Shown in pieces: positions 37,355 to 46,246 of a stretch of DNA of 64,000 bases. Below the pieces are notes generated by a model. It worked only from the letters and a program-made list of their open reading frames with translations, had not been told where the DNA came from and searched no databases. This DNA comes from Phyllobacterium endophyticum. Lineage in GTDB: Bacteria; Pseudomonadota; Alphaproteobacteria; Rhizobiales; Rhizobiaceae. The stretch is from NCBI RefSeq assembly GCF_003010935.1, contig NZ_PGGN01000006.1, forward strand, positions 62,001-126,000, given 5' to 3'. Made by a program: the position numbers and the translations under genes. Position 1 is the stretch's first letter, and each line of letters starts with the position of its first letter.

Positions 37355-37371
37355 GTTCGAAAAAAACGAAC
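37355..37371. promoter_or_regulatory. Candidate LysR-type operator
   Basis: A perfect inverted repeat GTTCG-AAAAAAA-CGAAC lies in the divergent spacer between the dioxygenase and LysR genes. It contains a T-N11-A core (T at 37357, A at 37369), the LysR-family consensus. No other clear dyad was seen in the spacer. Whether the LysR protein binds here is inference. Confidence 0.6.
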
Positions 37372-37424
37372 GAAGTCAACCTGAAGGTGTTTCAAACCGG
37401 CGCAGCGTTCACTATAAGAAAACC

Positions 37425-38363
37425 ATGAAATGGCGCTTCGATGATCTTCTCACTTTTCTTGACGTAATGGAAACCGGAAGCATTACCGCGAGCGCGGCGC
37501 GTCTGAACCTTTCCAAATCCGTCGTGAGCAAGCGGATTTCCGATCTGGAGGGCGCATTGGGGATCGAACTGTTTCAGCGGTCCCCGCGCAGATTGCTTGC
37601 CTCAGACCACGCCCGCGACTTTGTCGAGCGCATCCGGCCATTGGTTCGCGAGATTGTTGAGGCTGCAGAAACAGTTGGTGAGCGACATAGCGGGATTCGT
37701 GGCAGCTTGCGCATTGCCGCTCCGATGTCATTCGGCACACTCTATCTTGGACGTATGATCGCCGACTTTGCCCGGCAATACCCCGACGTGGAAATCGCAG
37801 TCGAATTCGAGGACCGAATGATCGATCTCGTGCGGGACGGCTATGACGTCGGCATTCGTATCGGCATACTCAAGGATTCAAGCCTTATAGCTCGCAAGCT
37901 CTGCACGGATGCCAGGATGATTTGCTGCAGTCCGGATTTTGCAGCCGGCAACGGTGTGCCAAACACGTTGGAAGAGCTAAGCTCCTTCGCCTGCATCGAT
38001 TACTCAAACGTCAATACCAGTCAGTTGTGGCAGTTCGAAAATCCCGCATCTTCGACTGAACCGATCTCGGTTGCGATGCGTGGCCGTATCGTCGCCAACA
38101 ACGGCGAGGCCATGCGTGACATGGCAATTGCTGGACTCGGGTTGGTCTTGCTACCGATGTTCATTGCCGCCGAGGCGCTGCGCGCCGGAACTCTCATTCC
38201 TGTCCTGCCTGACGCCAAGCCACTTCCCTACAATATCTACGCTGTCTATCCGCCAACCCGGCACGTTTCGGCGAAAGTTCGCGCTTTCATCGATCACCTC
38301 GTACGCCATATAGGCGATCCGCCGATATGGCAGCTGGAGCCTTTCAAGGTCTTCGGGCGCTGA
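37425..38363 (+). CDS. LysR-family transcriptional regulator
   Basis: The 312-residue protein has an N-terminal winged helix-turn-helix (FLDVMETGSITASAARLNLSKSVVSKRISDLEGALGIELFQR, about residues 10-52) and a LysR substrate domain of the CrgA/YhjC-like type (RIAAPMSFGTLYLGRMIADFARQYPDVEI). The start at 37425 places the HTH at the usual depth; the frame stays open back to 37302 with no family character. It is divergent from the MhqO-like gene and probably controls it, and possibly itself, through the dyad at 37355-37371. The effector is likely a quinone or phenol (inference). Confidence 0.9.
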   Translation: MKWRFDDLLTFLDVMETGSITASAARLNLSKSVVSKRISDLEGALGIELFQRSPRRLLASDHARDFVERIRPLVREIVEAAETVGERHSGIRGSLRIAAPMSFGTLYLGRMIADFARQYPDVEIAVEFEDRMIDLVRDGYDVGIRIGILKDSSLIARKLCTDARMICCSPDFAAGNGVPNTLEELSSFACIDYSNVNTSQLWQFENPASSTEPISVAMRGRIVANNGEAMRDMAIAGLGLVLLPMFIAAEALRAGTLIPVLPDAKPLPYNIYAVYPPTRHVSAKVRAFIDHLVRHIGDPPIWQLEPFKVFGR

Positions 38364-38568
38364 ATTCCAGGTGGAATTACCCGAATCACTTCCGGCTGAT
38401 TGCAAGTCTGGCCCGAACACAATCCCCGATTTCGTGACCGGTTTCGCAAAAAACCCTGTAAACACTGGGTATAAACCCGCTTTTAGAGCGTTGTCACTGA
38501 TGACAGAGCGAAAATCGCGTGCCATACAGACGCCTCCGATCAACGAATATACTGAGGAAACCGCCAAA

Positions 38569-38844
38569 ATGAATACGTCCGATCTCATTGAAAAGCTCGT
38601 CGCTGATCAGGGTCTTACAAAGGTTCAGTCCAAGGCGATTGTTGATAGCGTACTTAAGGGAATTACTGATTCCGTCGTCGCCGGCGACGAAGTTTCTCTG
38701 CCAGGCTTCGGCAAGTTCAAGGTTCAGTCGCGCGCCGCTCGCGAAGGCCGTAACCCTGCAACGGGCGCAACCATCAAAATCGCAGCTTCCAAGAAGGTCG
38801 CTTTCCAGCCTGCCAAGGCACTTAAAGACGCACTGAACGGCTAA
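38569..38844 (+). CDS. hupB: HU family DNA-binding protein
   Basis: The 91-residue histone-like protein starts MNTSDLIEKLVADQGLTKVQ and has the HU signature GFGKFKVQSRAAREGRNPATG with the DNA-binding arm. It bends and compacts DNA as a dimer. The start at 38569 (the frame opens at 38371) gives the canonical HU length. A clear terminator follows its stop. The 205 bases upstream contain no other gene and probably hold its promoter. Confidence 0.96.
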   Translation: MNTSDLIEKLVADQGLTKVQSKAIVDSVLKGITDSVVAGDEVSLPGFGKFKVQSRAAREGRNPATGATIKIAASKKVAFQPAKALKDALNG

Positions 38845-38863
38845 TCCCGTTCTACAGAGTTCA

Positions 38864-38894
38864 AAAAGGCGGTGCAGGATGCGCCGCCTTTTTT
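38864..38894 (+). terminator. Rho-independent terminator after HU
   Basis: AAAGGCGG pairs with CCGCCTTT across GCAGGATGCG-type loop sequence, followed by T5. Location just after the HU stop fits. Confidence 0.85.
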
Positions 38895-39118
38895 GTTGTC
38901 ACGGATAGAGAGCTCCGCTCGCCCCGCTGGGCATTAGTAATCCTGCCATAAATCCGCCCAGTCTGCGTTGCAGTGACGTTTGCGCGATTGAGCTATTTGC
39001 TTAGGCCAAGTAAGGCTTTATCAACTATAACGGATGCATTTATGGTGTGGCGAGTCGGGGATCCGTGCGTTCAGGCTCCTTGCAAACTCTATTCGGCGAA
39101 CTGGTAACAGCTGCAACA

Positions 39119-40384
39119 ATGAAGATACTGACACACATCCTTGCGGCATTGATGCTCACCCTGCTTGTTGCAGGTTGTCAAAATTCATCAGTGGACGACC
39201 TGGCTCCCAACGGCGCCGGGACGCAGCTGCCGGAGAAGCTCGTCCAAAGCATGAAGGCGAAAGGCATGAGTGTCACTTCGCCGGTCATGTTCCGCATTTT
39301 CAAGGAGGAGAACCTCCTCGAAGTATGGAAACGCAAGGACAATGGCCGTTACGACATGGTCACCAGTTATCAGATCTGCAAGTGGTCCGGTAAACTTGGC
39401 CCCAAGTTCGTCGAGGGCGACCGTCAGGCGCCGGAAGGATTTTACGCGGTTCGCCCGGCGCAGATGAATCCGAAATCCAGCTACTATCTCTCGTTCAACA
39501 CCGGCTTTCCCAACGCTTTGGATCGTGCCCTCGGCCGCACGGGTGCAAATTTGATGGTACACGGCGCGTGCTCCTCCTCTGGCTGCTATTCGATGACTGA
39601 TGCCCAGGTCGCCCAGATTTACGCCTTCGCCCGTGATGCGTTCAAGGGCGGTCAGGAATCGATTCAGCTTCAGGCATATCCATTCCGCATGACTCCGGCC
39701 AATATGGCACGCTACAAGGATGACCCGAACTACACCTTCTGGAAGAACCTGAAAGAGGGTTACGATCACTTCGAGATTACCAAGGTGCCGCCAAAGGTGG
39801 ATGTATGCGAGAAGAAATATGTCTTCAACCACACGTCCGACCCCAATGCGCCGATCGCAGCGACAGCAACCTGCCCGCCTGCCGACCAGCCGGAATCGCT
39901 CAAAATGGCGTATCAGTCTTATCAGACCAGCTATGAGACAGCTTTCACCACCATGGTCGGCAAAGGCAAGATAACTCCGCCCAGCCGATCCATTCAAGGA
40001 ATCGCAGAAGCCAAGATCATCGCCGAATGGAGCGCGCGTCGTGCTCGTGGCGAGCGCGTGACACAGGAACCGCCATCGCTCTCGCCCCAGGACAGGGGCG
40101 CAGCAGCCAAGCCGCAGGTCATGGTTCGTCTGGCTTCGGCTGTCGCAGCTGACAAGGCCAAGGAAGAGCACGAAGCCTCCAAAAGAACCCGCATGGGAAG
40201 GACCATGGCATCAGCCGCCCCAACCCCCATCACGCTCGCGCCATCATCGGCCCAATCGGCTCCCGTCAAGCAAGCTGAGCCTGCCCCGCAAACAACGGCG
40301 GCGGTTTCACCCCAAGCTCCTGCAGCGGCCGTCGAGCAGCCTGCCCCCGCCAAGAAAGCCTGGTGGAAGATCATCGGCAACTAG
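39119..40384 (+). CDS. YafK-type L,D-transpeptidase-like lipoprotein
   Basis: The 421-residue protein has a lipoprotein signal peptide (lipobox VAGC) and a YkuD-like domain. The catalytic motif HGACSSSGCYSM at about residues 147-158, with the active Cys in SGC, is as in L,D-transpeptidases that cross-link peptidoglycan or cleave its lipoprotein links. The final 100 residues are Pro/Ala/Gln-rich and disordered. The start at 39119 is supported by the signal peptide. It is alone between the HU gene and the TusA-like gene. Confidence 0.87.
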   Translation: MKILTHILAALMLTLLVAGCQNSSVDDLAPNGAGTQLPEKLVQSMKAKGMSVTSPVMFRIFKEENLLEVWKRKDNGRYDMVTSYQICKWSGKLGPKFVEGDRQAPEGFYAVRPAQMNPKSSYYLSFNTGFPNALDRALGRTGANLMVHGACSSSGCYSMTDAQVAQIYAFARDAFKGGQESIQLQAYPFRMTPANMARYKDDPNYTFWKNLKEGYDHFEITKVPPKVDVCEKKYVFNHTSDPNAPIAATATCPPADQPESLKMAYQSYQTSYETAFTTMVGKGKITPPSRSIQGIAEAKIIAEWSARRARGERVTQEPPSLSPQDRGAAAKPQVMVRLASAVAADKAKEEHEASKRTRMGRTMASAAPTPITLAPSSAQSAPVKQAEPAPQTTAAVSPQAPAAAVEQPAPAKKAWWKIIGN

Positions 40385-40402
40385 CGCGTCGGGAAAGCAA
40401 AA

Positions 40403-40633
40403 ATGGACGCCGAGACTTACGATCTTCGCGGGTTGAATTGTCCCCTGCCGGTGCTTAAGACGCGCAGGAAACTTGCGGATATGACTGCCGGCAGCCGAAT
40501 TTGGGTCGAAACGAGCGATCCGCTCGCAGTGATAGACATGCCGAATTTCTGCCAGACCGAGGGCCACCGACTGATCGAAACCATCAGCATTCGCGGCGGT
40601 CATCGATTTCATATCGAACGCGGCTCAACCTAA
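40403..40633 (+). CDS. TusA-family sulfurtransferase
   Basis: The 76-residue protein has the TusA/SirA motif DLRGLNCPLPVLKTRRKL with the conserved persulfide Cys in CPxP. It relays sulphur for tRNA thiolation or other sulphur transfers; exact role unknown. Its last nine bases overlap the 3' end of the convergent COG0523 GTPase gene. It follows the L,D-transpeptidase gene by 18 bases. Confidence 0.9.
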   Translation: MDAETYDLRGLNCPLPVLKTRRKLADMTAGSRIWVETSDPLAVIDMPNFCQTEGHRLIETISIRGGHRFHIERGST

Positions 40634-41752
40634 CTTCACACCGGATATTGCAAGCGGATTGTTAAACAGCGCAGCGCGATCCGGCGTATCAATTTGTGGC
40701 CGGTTCAGGAACGCATCGAAGAGTTGACGAACATAGCTCTCCGGCAGGTCCTTTACGATCATGACGAGACGCGTTTCGCGAACGCCGTCGGCCCACCCGG
40801 CCAGCCGCACCGGAGGATGGAAAATCTGTTGCACACCATGGATGACAAGGGGCCGCTCCGGATCGTCCTCCAATTGTACAATGCCTTTCACGCGCAGCAG
40901 TTTGTCGCCATGGACCGAGCGCAACAGGTCGAGGAACAGGTCGAAGCTGGATAGCGGTATCGGTGCTTCATGCTTTAGCGAGAAGGAACGGATGGCAGCA
41001 TCGTGCCTGTTGACGTCGTGGTGGTGGTGATGACCATTGTGATGGTGATGATCGACTGGACCATGGTCATGCTCACGATAGGCCTCAGCTTTGAGCCACC
41101 GTTGTACATTGATCGTTTTGCTTTCGGGATTGTAGACACCGCACTCGAATAATGCGCCATATCCCGTATGCGGATCGCCAGTATCGATCTGGTCTGCCCC
41201 CGGATTCAGCGCCGACAGCCTTGCTCGCAACGCCGGAAGTTCGCCTCGCGCCCCCGGCAAATCTGTCTTGGTTATGACAATGCGGTCGGCAACGGCGGCT
41301 TGTTTGACGGCCTCCTCATGCGCATCGAGCGTAGCGATACCGTTGATGGCATCGACCGTCGCAATGACTCCATCGAGGCGAAAAGCCTGTAATAGCACCG
41401 GATGTCCCATGATGGCATGCAATACCGGAGCAGGGTCGGCAAGTCCGGTGGTTTCAATGATCACGCGCCTCAATCGCTGCAATCTGCCCGTCTGCAATCG
41501 ATCGACCAGATCAGAGAGCGTGTCGACCAATTCTCCACGGACCGTACAACATAGGCAGCCGTCTGATAGCTCGATAATGCCTTCGTCAGCCTTTTCAACC
41601 AGCAGGTGATCGATACCGACATCGCCAAACTCGTTGATGATGACCGCCGTATCGACGAGAGCCGGATCTTTCAAAAGCCGGTTGAGCAGCGTCGTTTTCC
41701 CCGACCCGAGGAATCCGGTGAGCACTGAAACGGGTATGGGAGCGTCGGTCAT
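40625..41752 (-). CDS. COG0523 (CobW/ZNG1-type) GTPase metallochaperone
   Basis: The 375-residue protein has Walker A GFLGSGKTT (residues 13-21), the metal motif GCLCC (residues 65-69), Walker B-like VIIETTGLADP, NKxD-like TKTD and a C-terminal CobW domain. A His-rich linker (about residues 225-252: HDHGPVDHHHHNGHHHHHD) is typical of zinc- or cobalt-handling members. The family transfers zinc, cobalt or other metals to client enzymes. Its ATG at 41752 shares a base with the stop of the D-Ala-D-Ala carboxypeptidase gene (TGATG), so the two are coupled; this is not a cobalamin gene by context. Confidence 0.9.
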   Translation of the reverse strand: MTDAPIPVSVLTGFLGSGKTTLLNRLLKDPALVDTAVIINEFGDVGIDHLLVEKADEGIIELSDGCLCCTVRGELVDTLSDLVDRLQTGRLQRLRRVIIETTGLADPAPVLHAIMGHPVLLQAFRLDGVIATVDAINGIATLDAHEEAVKQAAVADRIVITKTDLPGARGELPALRARLSALNPGADQIDTGDPHTGYGALFECGVYNPESKTINVQRWLKAEAYREHDHGPVDHHHHNGHHHHHDVNRHDAAIRSFSLKHEAPIPLSSFDLFLDLLRSVHGDKLLRVKGIVQLEDDPERPLVIHGVQQIFHPPVRLAGWADGVRETRLVMIVKDLPESYVRQLFDAFLNRPQIDTPDRAALFNNPLAISGVKLG

Positions 41753-42864
41753 CAATTGAGTGCTTTCAATCTGGTGGCACTCGCATCCGTCAGCGACGAG
41801 CGCTCTGGCCGCGGCACTGGAACCGGAATCCGGTTCAAGTCAATCCCCAGCGAATTTACCTTCGTTGGAAGGAGCGCAACTTTCTCCGCCGCCGGCTCAC
41901 GATCCATCCTGTTCATGTACGGAGAGCCCTGGACGATATGCCCCTCCAGGTCCTTGCCGTCCCATGTATCGGATCCTGATTCCTTCGAACAGACGCTCTG
42001 GCGCATATTGACCGCCACGTCGCGGGTCGGAGCCCCATAGGACTGCAAGGCATCTATGGTAGTGCCGCTACCCTTGGTCTCAAAGCCTTTTGCGAGCAGC
42101 TCGGCAGCCTTCGTTGCCCGTGTGGCGAGTTTCAACTCGCCCAGAACGACAGTAATGATGGTCCTGCCATTGCGCGTTGCCGAACCGATCAGATTGTAGC
42201 CTGATGGACACACAAATCCCGTCTTCATGCCGTCGGCCCCTTGAAATCGCCCAATAAGGGCATTCAGATTGGGCTGAAGCTTCTTGCCGCCATAGTCGAT
42301 GGCTTCAATGTCGAAATAGTGCGCGTATTCTGGAAACTCGCGCCGCAAATGCAATGTCAGAATCACGAGATCACGCGCCGTCGTATAGTGATCATCCGAA
42401 TGAAGACCGTTTGGATTAACGAAGTGCGAGCCCGTCATGCCAAGGCGTTTGGCCTCCGCGTTCATGAGTCCTGCAAACTTGTCCGAAGAACCGCCCAACG
42501 TCTCGCCTACTGCCATGGCCACGTCATTGGCAGACTTGACCATCATGATCTTGAGCGCGTTATCCAGCGTCAGCTCGGAGCCAGCCTTGTAGCCCATCTT
42601 GCTCGGCGGCTGTTTGGCAGACAGGGCCGTGATCCTTATTGGCGTATCCAGCGTGACCTGACCCGATTTAATCATTCGAAATGCCACGTAGACAGTCATC
42701 AGCTTGGTCAGGGAAGCCGGATACCAGCGCTGGAAAGCATCCTCCTGGGAGAGGATTTCACCGGTTGCAGCATCGACCGTTATGTTCGCGCCGGCAAGCG
42801 CTGTCGATGCAGCGGTCATCGAAATGACGCAACCCGAAAGAAAGAGTGCTACAGTTTTCCGCAT
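41752..42864 (-). CDS. Penicillin-binding D-alanyl-D-alanine carboxypeptidase
   Basis: The 370-residue exported enzyme has a signal peptide, the SxxK motif SLTK (Ser51, Lys54), SxN motif SAN (111-113) and KTG (214-216), the three motifs of DacA/DacC-type low-mass penicillin-binding proteins that trim the terminal D-Ala of peptidoglycan pentapeptides. The C-terminal extension of about 100 residues is rich in Pro/Arg. It is followed, with overlapping start and stop, by a COG0523 GTPase gene. No Zur box pattern was seen upstream. Confidence 0.9.
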   Translation of the reverse strand: MRKTVALFLSGCVISMTAASTALAGANITVDAATGEILSQEDAFQRWYPASLTKLMTVYVAFRMIKSGQVTLDTPIRITALSAKQPPSKMGYKAGSELTLDNALKIMMVKSANDVAMAVGETLGGSSDKFAGLMNAEAKRLGMTGSHFVNPNGLHSDDHYTTARDLVILTLHLRREFPEYAHYFDIEAIDYGGKKLQPNLNALIGRFQGADGMKTGFVCPSGYNLIGSATRNGRTIITVVLGELKLATRATKAAELLAKGFETKGSGTTIDALQSYGAPTRDVAVNMRQSVCSKESGSDTWDGKDLEGHIVQGSPYMNRMDREPAAEKVALLPTKVNSLGIDLNRIPVPVPRPERSSLTDASATRLKALN

Positions 42865-43010
42865 TCCTGAAGTCCGACCTGTCTATATAAAAGCCCGGAA
42901 AGGCATTAAGCCGCGCTTCACGCCAGCTATCAATGCCCTTATCTATCCTATGTGGCAGGCAAAAGGCAAAGCGCCCTTGTTGCGGGCTGGTGAATTGGAG
43001 TTGATGTGTA

Positions 43011-44180
43011 ATGCCGTTGCTCAATCGCGCAATTGAAATGCAAGACGATGTTTCCGGGTGGCGCCGTCACCTGCATGAAAACCCCGAACTTATGTTCGAT
43101 GTGCACGGGACAGCGCGGTTCGTCGCAGAAAAGCTGCGTCAGTTCGGCTGCGACGAGGTCCAGACTGGTATCGGGCGCACGGGGGTTGTCGGCGTCATTC
43201 ATGGCAGTCACGGCCAAGGGCAAACGATCGGATTGCGCGCCGACATGGATGCACTGCCGCTCACCGAAACCACTGGCAGGCCTTGGGCGTCTCGCACGGC
43301 TGGCAAGATGCACGCTTGTGGCCATGATGGGCACACCGCCATGCTCTTGGGTGCCGCACGATATCTTGCAGAAACCCGCAACTTCAAAGGTTCAGTAGCG
43401 GTGATTTTCCAGCCGGCCGAAGAAGGCGGGGGCGGTGGACGCGAGATGGTCAAGGACGGCATCATGGAAAACTTCTCCATTTCAGAAGTTTACGGCATGC
43501 ACAATATTCCGGGACTTCCCATTGGTCAGTTCGCCATCCGCAAAGGCCCAATCATGGCCGCCACCGACGAGTTCACCATCACCATTGAAGGTCAAGGCGG
43601 TCATGCGGCTCAACCCCATCGCACTGTGGATCCTGTCGTAGTCGGCGCTCAACTGGTGAACACACTGCAAACCATCGTCTCGCGTGGCACCGATCCACTC
43701 GATTCCGTCGTCCTGTCTGTAACCAAATTTCATGCCGGCGATGCTCACAACGTCATTCCTCAGAGGGCAGAGCTTGCGGGAACGGTCCGCACATTAAGGC
43801 CAGAGATGCGCGACTTTGCGCAGAAACGCCTGATTGAGGTCGCCGAAGGCGTTGCCGGGGCCTTGGGCGCGAGCGCTAACGTCCATTATGTCCGGAATTA
43901 TCCCGTGACGTTCAATCATTCGCGCGAGACCGATTTCGCGGCGAATACGGCCCGGCATGTGGCGGGAAATAGCGCTGTCGACGAGGCCGTCGCGCCTATG
44001 ATGGCCGGGGAGGACTTCTCCTATATGCTGGAATCACGGCCCGGAGCCTTCATTTTCATAGGCAATGGTGACAGCCCTTCGCTTCATAGTCCCTCTTATG
44101 ATTTCAACGATGATGCAATCCCTCATGGCATCAGTTATTGGGTGCAGTTGGCCGAAGCGGCTCTGCCACCTTCCATCTGA
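43011..44180 (+). CDS. M20 family amidohydrolase
   Basis: The 389-residue metalloenzyme matches the hippurate hydrolase/N-acyl-amino-acid amidohydrolase branch of peptidase M20. Metal ligands are in HACGHDGHT (residues 101-109), the catalytic EEG in PAEEGGGG, and a metal His in the dimerisation/second domain (HGNxxPTRA-like MHNIPGLP). The final MAGEDFSYM segment is typical. The substrate is unknown. It is divergent from the carboxypeptidase gene and precedes tRNA-Arg(CCT). Confidence 0.9.
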   Translation: MPLLNRAIEMQDDVSGWRRHLHENPELMFDVHGTARFVAEKLRQFGCDEVQTGIGRTGVVGVIHGSHGQGQTIGLRADMDALPLTETTGRPWASRTAGKMHACGHDGHTAMLLGAARYLAETRNFKGSVAVIFQPAEEGGGGGREMVKDGIMENFSISEVYGMHNIPGLPIGQFAIRKGPIMAATDEFTITIEGQGGHAAQPHRTVDPVVVGAQLVNTLQTIVSRGTDPLDSVVLSVTKFHAGDAHNVIPQRAELAGTVRTLRPEMRDFAQKRLIEVAEGVAGALGASANVHYVRNYPVTFNHSRETDFAANTARHVAGNSAVDEAVAPMMAGEDFSYMLESRPGAFIFIGNGDSPSLHSPSYDFNDDAIPHGISYWVQLAEAALPPSI

Positions 44181-44257
44181 CTGCCGTTGAAGGACACGAA
44201 TTTTGAATGATGTTCAGACTTGGCGTCCGCTACGAAAAACAGTATGTCAGACAGAAT

Positions 44258-44334
44258 GGTCCCGTAGCTCAGTAGGATAGAGCGACAGATTCCTAATCTG
44301 TAGGCCACTGGTTCGAATCCAGTCGGGATCACCA
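44258..44334 (+). tRNA. tRNA-Arg (anticodon CCT)
   Basis: A complete 77-base cloverleaf: acceptor GGTCCCG / CGGGATC (one G-T pair), D-arm AGCTCAGTAGGATAGAGC, anticodon stem ACAGA/TCTGT with loop TTCCTAA (anticodon CCT), T-arm CTGGTTCGAATCCAG and an encoded CCA. Accessory genes begin directly downstream; tRNA-Arg genes are common island sites, though no repeat of its 3' end was found nearby. Confidence 0.97.
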
Positions 44335-44348
44335 TCAGCTTCAATAGC

Positions 44349-44594
44349 TTAGATGTAATTTCCCTCACCCATCCGTCGTTGGACAGGATTTCTCTGCCGC
44401 TTTGCGACACGAGCGGTTTCGAGAACTTCCTTCGACACATCGCTTCCAAGCGGCAAGTCGAACTGGTGCCGCGTCGTGACAACGTAATTTTTACCGCCGT
44501 ACTCGATCAAAGTCGCCGTAGCTCTGCGAGCCAAAAGGCAGCCACCGGTCGATAAGGACCATGCGACAGGACTGCGCGACCACCTTGAATTCAT
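44349..44594 (-). pseudogene. Possible protein fragment next to tRNA-Arg(CCT)
   Basis: This 81-residue frame contains ATLIEYGGKNYVVTTRHQFDLP, which resembles the start of a trypsin-like or similar enzyme domain, and then loses recognisable character, ending 14 bases from the tRNA 3' end. I could not identify a family. It may be the remnant of a gene cut at the tRNA junction, or not coding at all. The 300-base stretch between the tRNA and the methyltransferase holds nothing else. Confidence 0.3.
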
Positions 44595-44633
44595 AGTCGC
44601 GCCACGACCCGCGATTACCTCAAGGTCTGTGCG

Positions 44634-45260
44634 TCACGCCCGACTCGCCCGAACGCTCAGCCACCGATCATGGGGCTTTCCGACGCACCGACGTATCTCG
44701 CTGACGATCCAGCCGGCGTCTGTGAGTGCGGCCCGCAGGGCAGACTCGCGCCAGTACGTCCCGACGTAGCGCCGCGGCGCTGCAGCATTGCCGTGTGTGC
44801 ACACATCCTCGCCGTCACCCTCTCTAACCGAGGCGTGCAGCCGGCCACCGGTCCGGGTCGCCTCGGCAAGCCGTCCAAGCACCGTGCCGAGATCCTGGCG
44901 CGCGACGTGAATCAGGCAGGCACATGCCCAGATCCCGTCGTATGGCGTGCCAGGACGCTGCGGGTCAGCCAAGTCTTCGGTGAGCGGGTCCAACAGGTCG
45001 GCCTCGAGGCCACTCTCGCGAAGCAGTTCGACGAAACCCTTCGAAATGTCGGTGCGCCGGACGCTAATCCCCCGCTTCTCAAGCTCAAGCGCATCTCGGC
45101 CACCACCGCTCCCGATCTCCAGCACCCTGCCCGAGCCACCCAGTTCAGTCACGAACAGATCAATCTCTGTCGCGACCCATTCGGGCATGGCCGCGGCCTC
45201 GGCAGCGTACTCCGCCGCGACCATATCATAGGACTGCACGGTATTCCGGTCGGTGCTCAT
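44634..45260 (-). CDS. Class I SAM-dependent methyltransferase (accessory)
   Basis: The 208-residue protein has motif I VLEIGSGGGRDALELEKRG, acidic motif II, and a conserved IHVARQDLGTVLGRLAE segment, placing it among small methyltransferases (methyltransferase-11/25 type) common in Actinobacteria and scattered proteobacteria. The substrate is unknown. AAGGAGGAG lies ahead of the ATG, a very strong ribosome site. GC-rich codons and its place between a tRNA and arr suggest acquired DNA (inference). Confidence 0.85.
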   Translation of the reverse strand: MSTDRNTVQSYDMVAAEYAAEAAAMPEWVATEIDLFVTELGGSGRVLEIGSGGGRDALELEKRGISVRRTDISKGFVELLRESGLEADLLDPLTEDLADPQRPGTPYDGIWACACLIHVARQDLGTVLGRLAEATRTGGRLHASVREGDGEDVCTHGNAAAPRRYVGTYWRESALRAALTDAGWIVSEIRRCVGKPHDRWLSVRASRA

Positions 45261-45527
45261 TCTAGTGCTCCTCCTTCAAGACAAGAGGCTCGATGAGCGA
45301 GAGGCCCATCCGCCCGTTGCAACTTTCACTCTTCGGCAGTTGATGACATCGAAGGCGATTTGCTCCTAACTTTAGCAGAAATGCGCTCAGAGACACCTAC
45401 CGATTGCCATGCTGCCGTGCGGCCGCCGTTCTGCGTACGGTATCTGGTTGTCCAGTTCGGGGTGGAAAACTAATCGTCTAGTTTAACGTTTCGACTAGCG
45501 TGATGACGCACGATCAGTTTCCCCGCA

Positions 45528-45953
45528 TCAGTTGATGATTTCGCCTCGTTCGTCTGAGCGCAGCGCGGTCAGTCGTTCTTTCCATACCTGTAGTGCTTCG
45601 GGCGTCAATCTGGTGAAATGCGTGATTTCGCCAATGACCTTGAGCGGTGCGCTACTGCGATACGACCGCGTGGGGTTGCCGGGAAATTTCTTGTCGGTCA
45701 CGTTCGGGTCGTTCTCGAATGTCCCAGTCGGTTCTACGGTGTAAACACGCGGGACCGCGCCGCCTTTGGTGAGTTCAGCCGCGATTTCAGCGGCAAGTCC
45801 GGCACCTTCAACGATGGCAGTGAAGTAGATATGGTTCATCACCACTTCAGGACGGTAGTTTGACCGGTATCCTGCGGTGAGGAGATCACCCACGCGCAAA
45901 TCCGCCATTGTGCCGTGGAAGAAGGGCCCCTCATCCAGCGCTGCGGTCATCAT
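45528..45953 (-). CDS. arr: Rifampin ADP-ribosyltransferase
   Basis: The 141-residue protein matches the Arr family, which transfers ADP-ribose from NAD to the C23 hydroxyl of rifamycins and confers resistance. Family landmarks in order are GPFFHGTMADL, GDLLTAGYRSNY, NHIYFTA, VYTVEPTGTFENDPN, the FPGNPTRSYRS block and an APLKVIGEI end. The start is 45953 or the adjacent ATG at 45950; AAGGACG precedes. It lies alone in a 2-kb accessory patch near tRNA-Arg(CCT). Arr genes occur both as core genes and on mobile DNA; no mobility gene is seen here. Confidence 0.93.
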   Translation of the reverse strand: MMTAALDEGPFFHGTMADLRVGDLLTAGYRSNYRPEVVMNHIYFTAIVEGAGLAAEIAAELTKGGAVPRVYTVEPTGTFENDPNVTDKKFPGNPTRSYRSSAPLKVIGEITHFTRLTPEALQVWKERLTALRSDERGEIIN

Positions 45954-46246
45954 GATCGTCCTTATTTGTGAGTCTGCTTGTAGTCAGTGATCTAAGCTAT
46001 CCAACGTCCACGATGGGACGAAAGCTGCGCGACGCGCGAATAGCTGCGGAACAACATCTTAAGTCGCGCCAATCGCTTGGCTCTGCATCTCCGGCAGCGT
46101 TTGGACTAAATGCGGTGGTTGCCCATCCGCATCAAGAGCGTCTCTCGAGCGGGTGAGCATGAAGCGCAAATCGAGCCTCGATGATATACTGGGGTTTTCG
46201 ATCTCACCATCGGAAAGAGGATGATGTGCTCGCTCATTTCACACGT

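Noticed and set aside
42865..43010. Zur box upstream of the carboxypeptidase-COG0523 pair
   Set aside because: No AT-rich palindrome of Zur type is visible.
44135..44482. Minus frame containing GFEPVAYRLG
   Set aside because: This peptide is the well-known false translation of the antisense of a tRNA (here tRNA-Arg CCT). The same happens at 33458-33673 over tRNA-Arg ACG.
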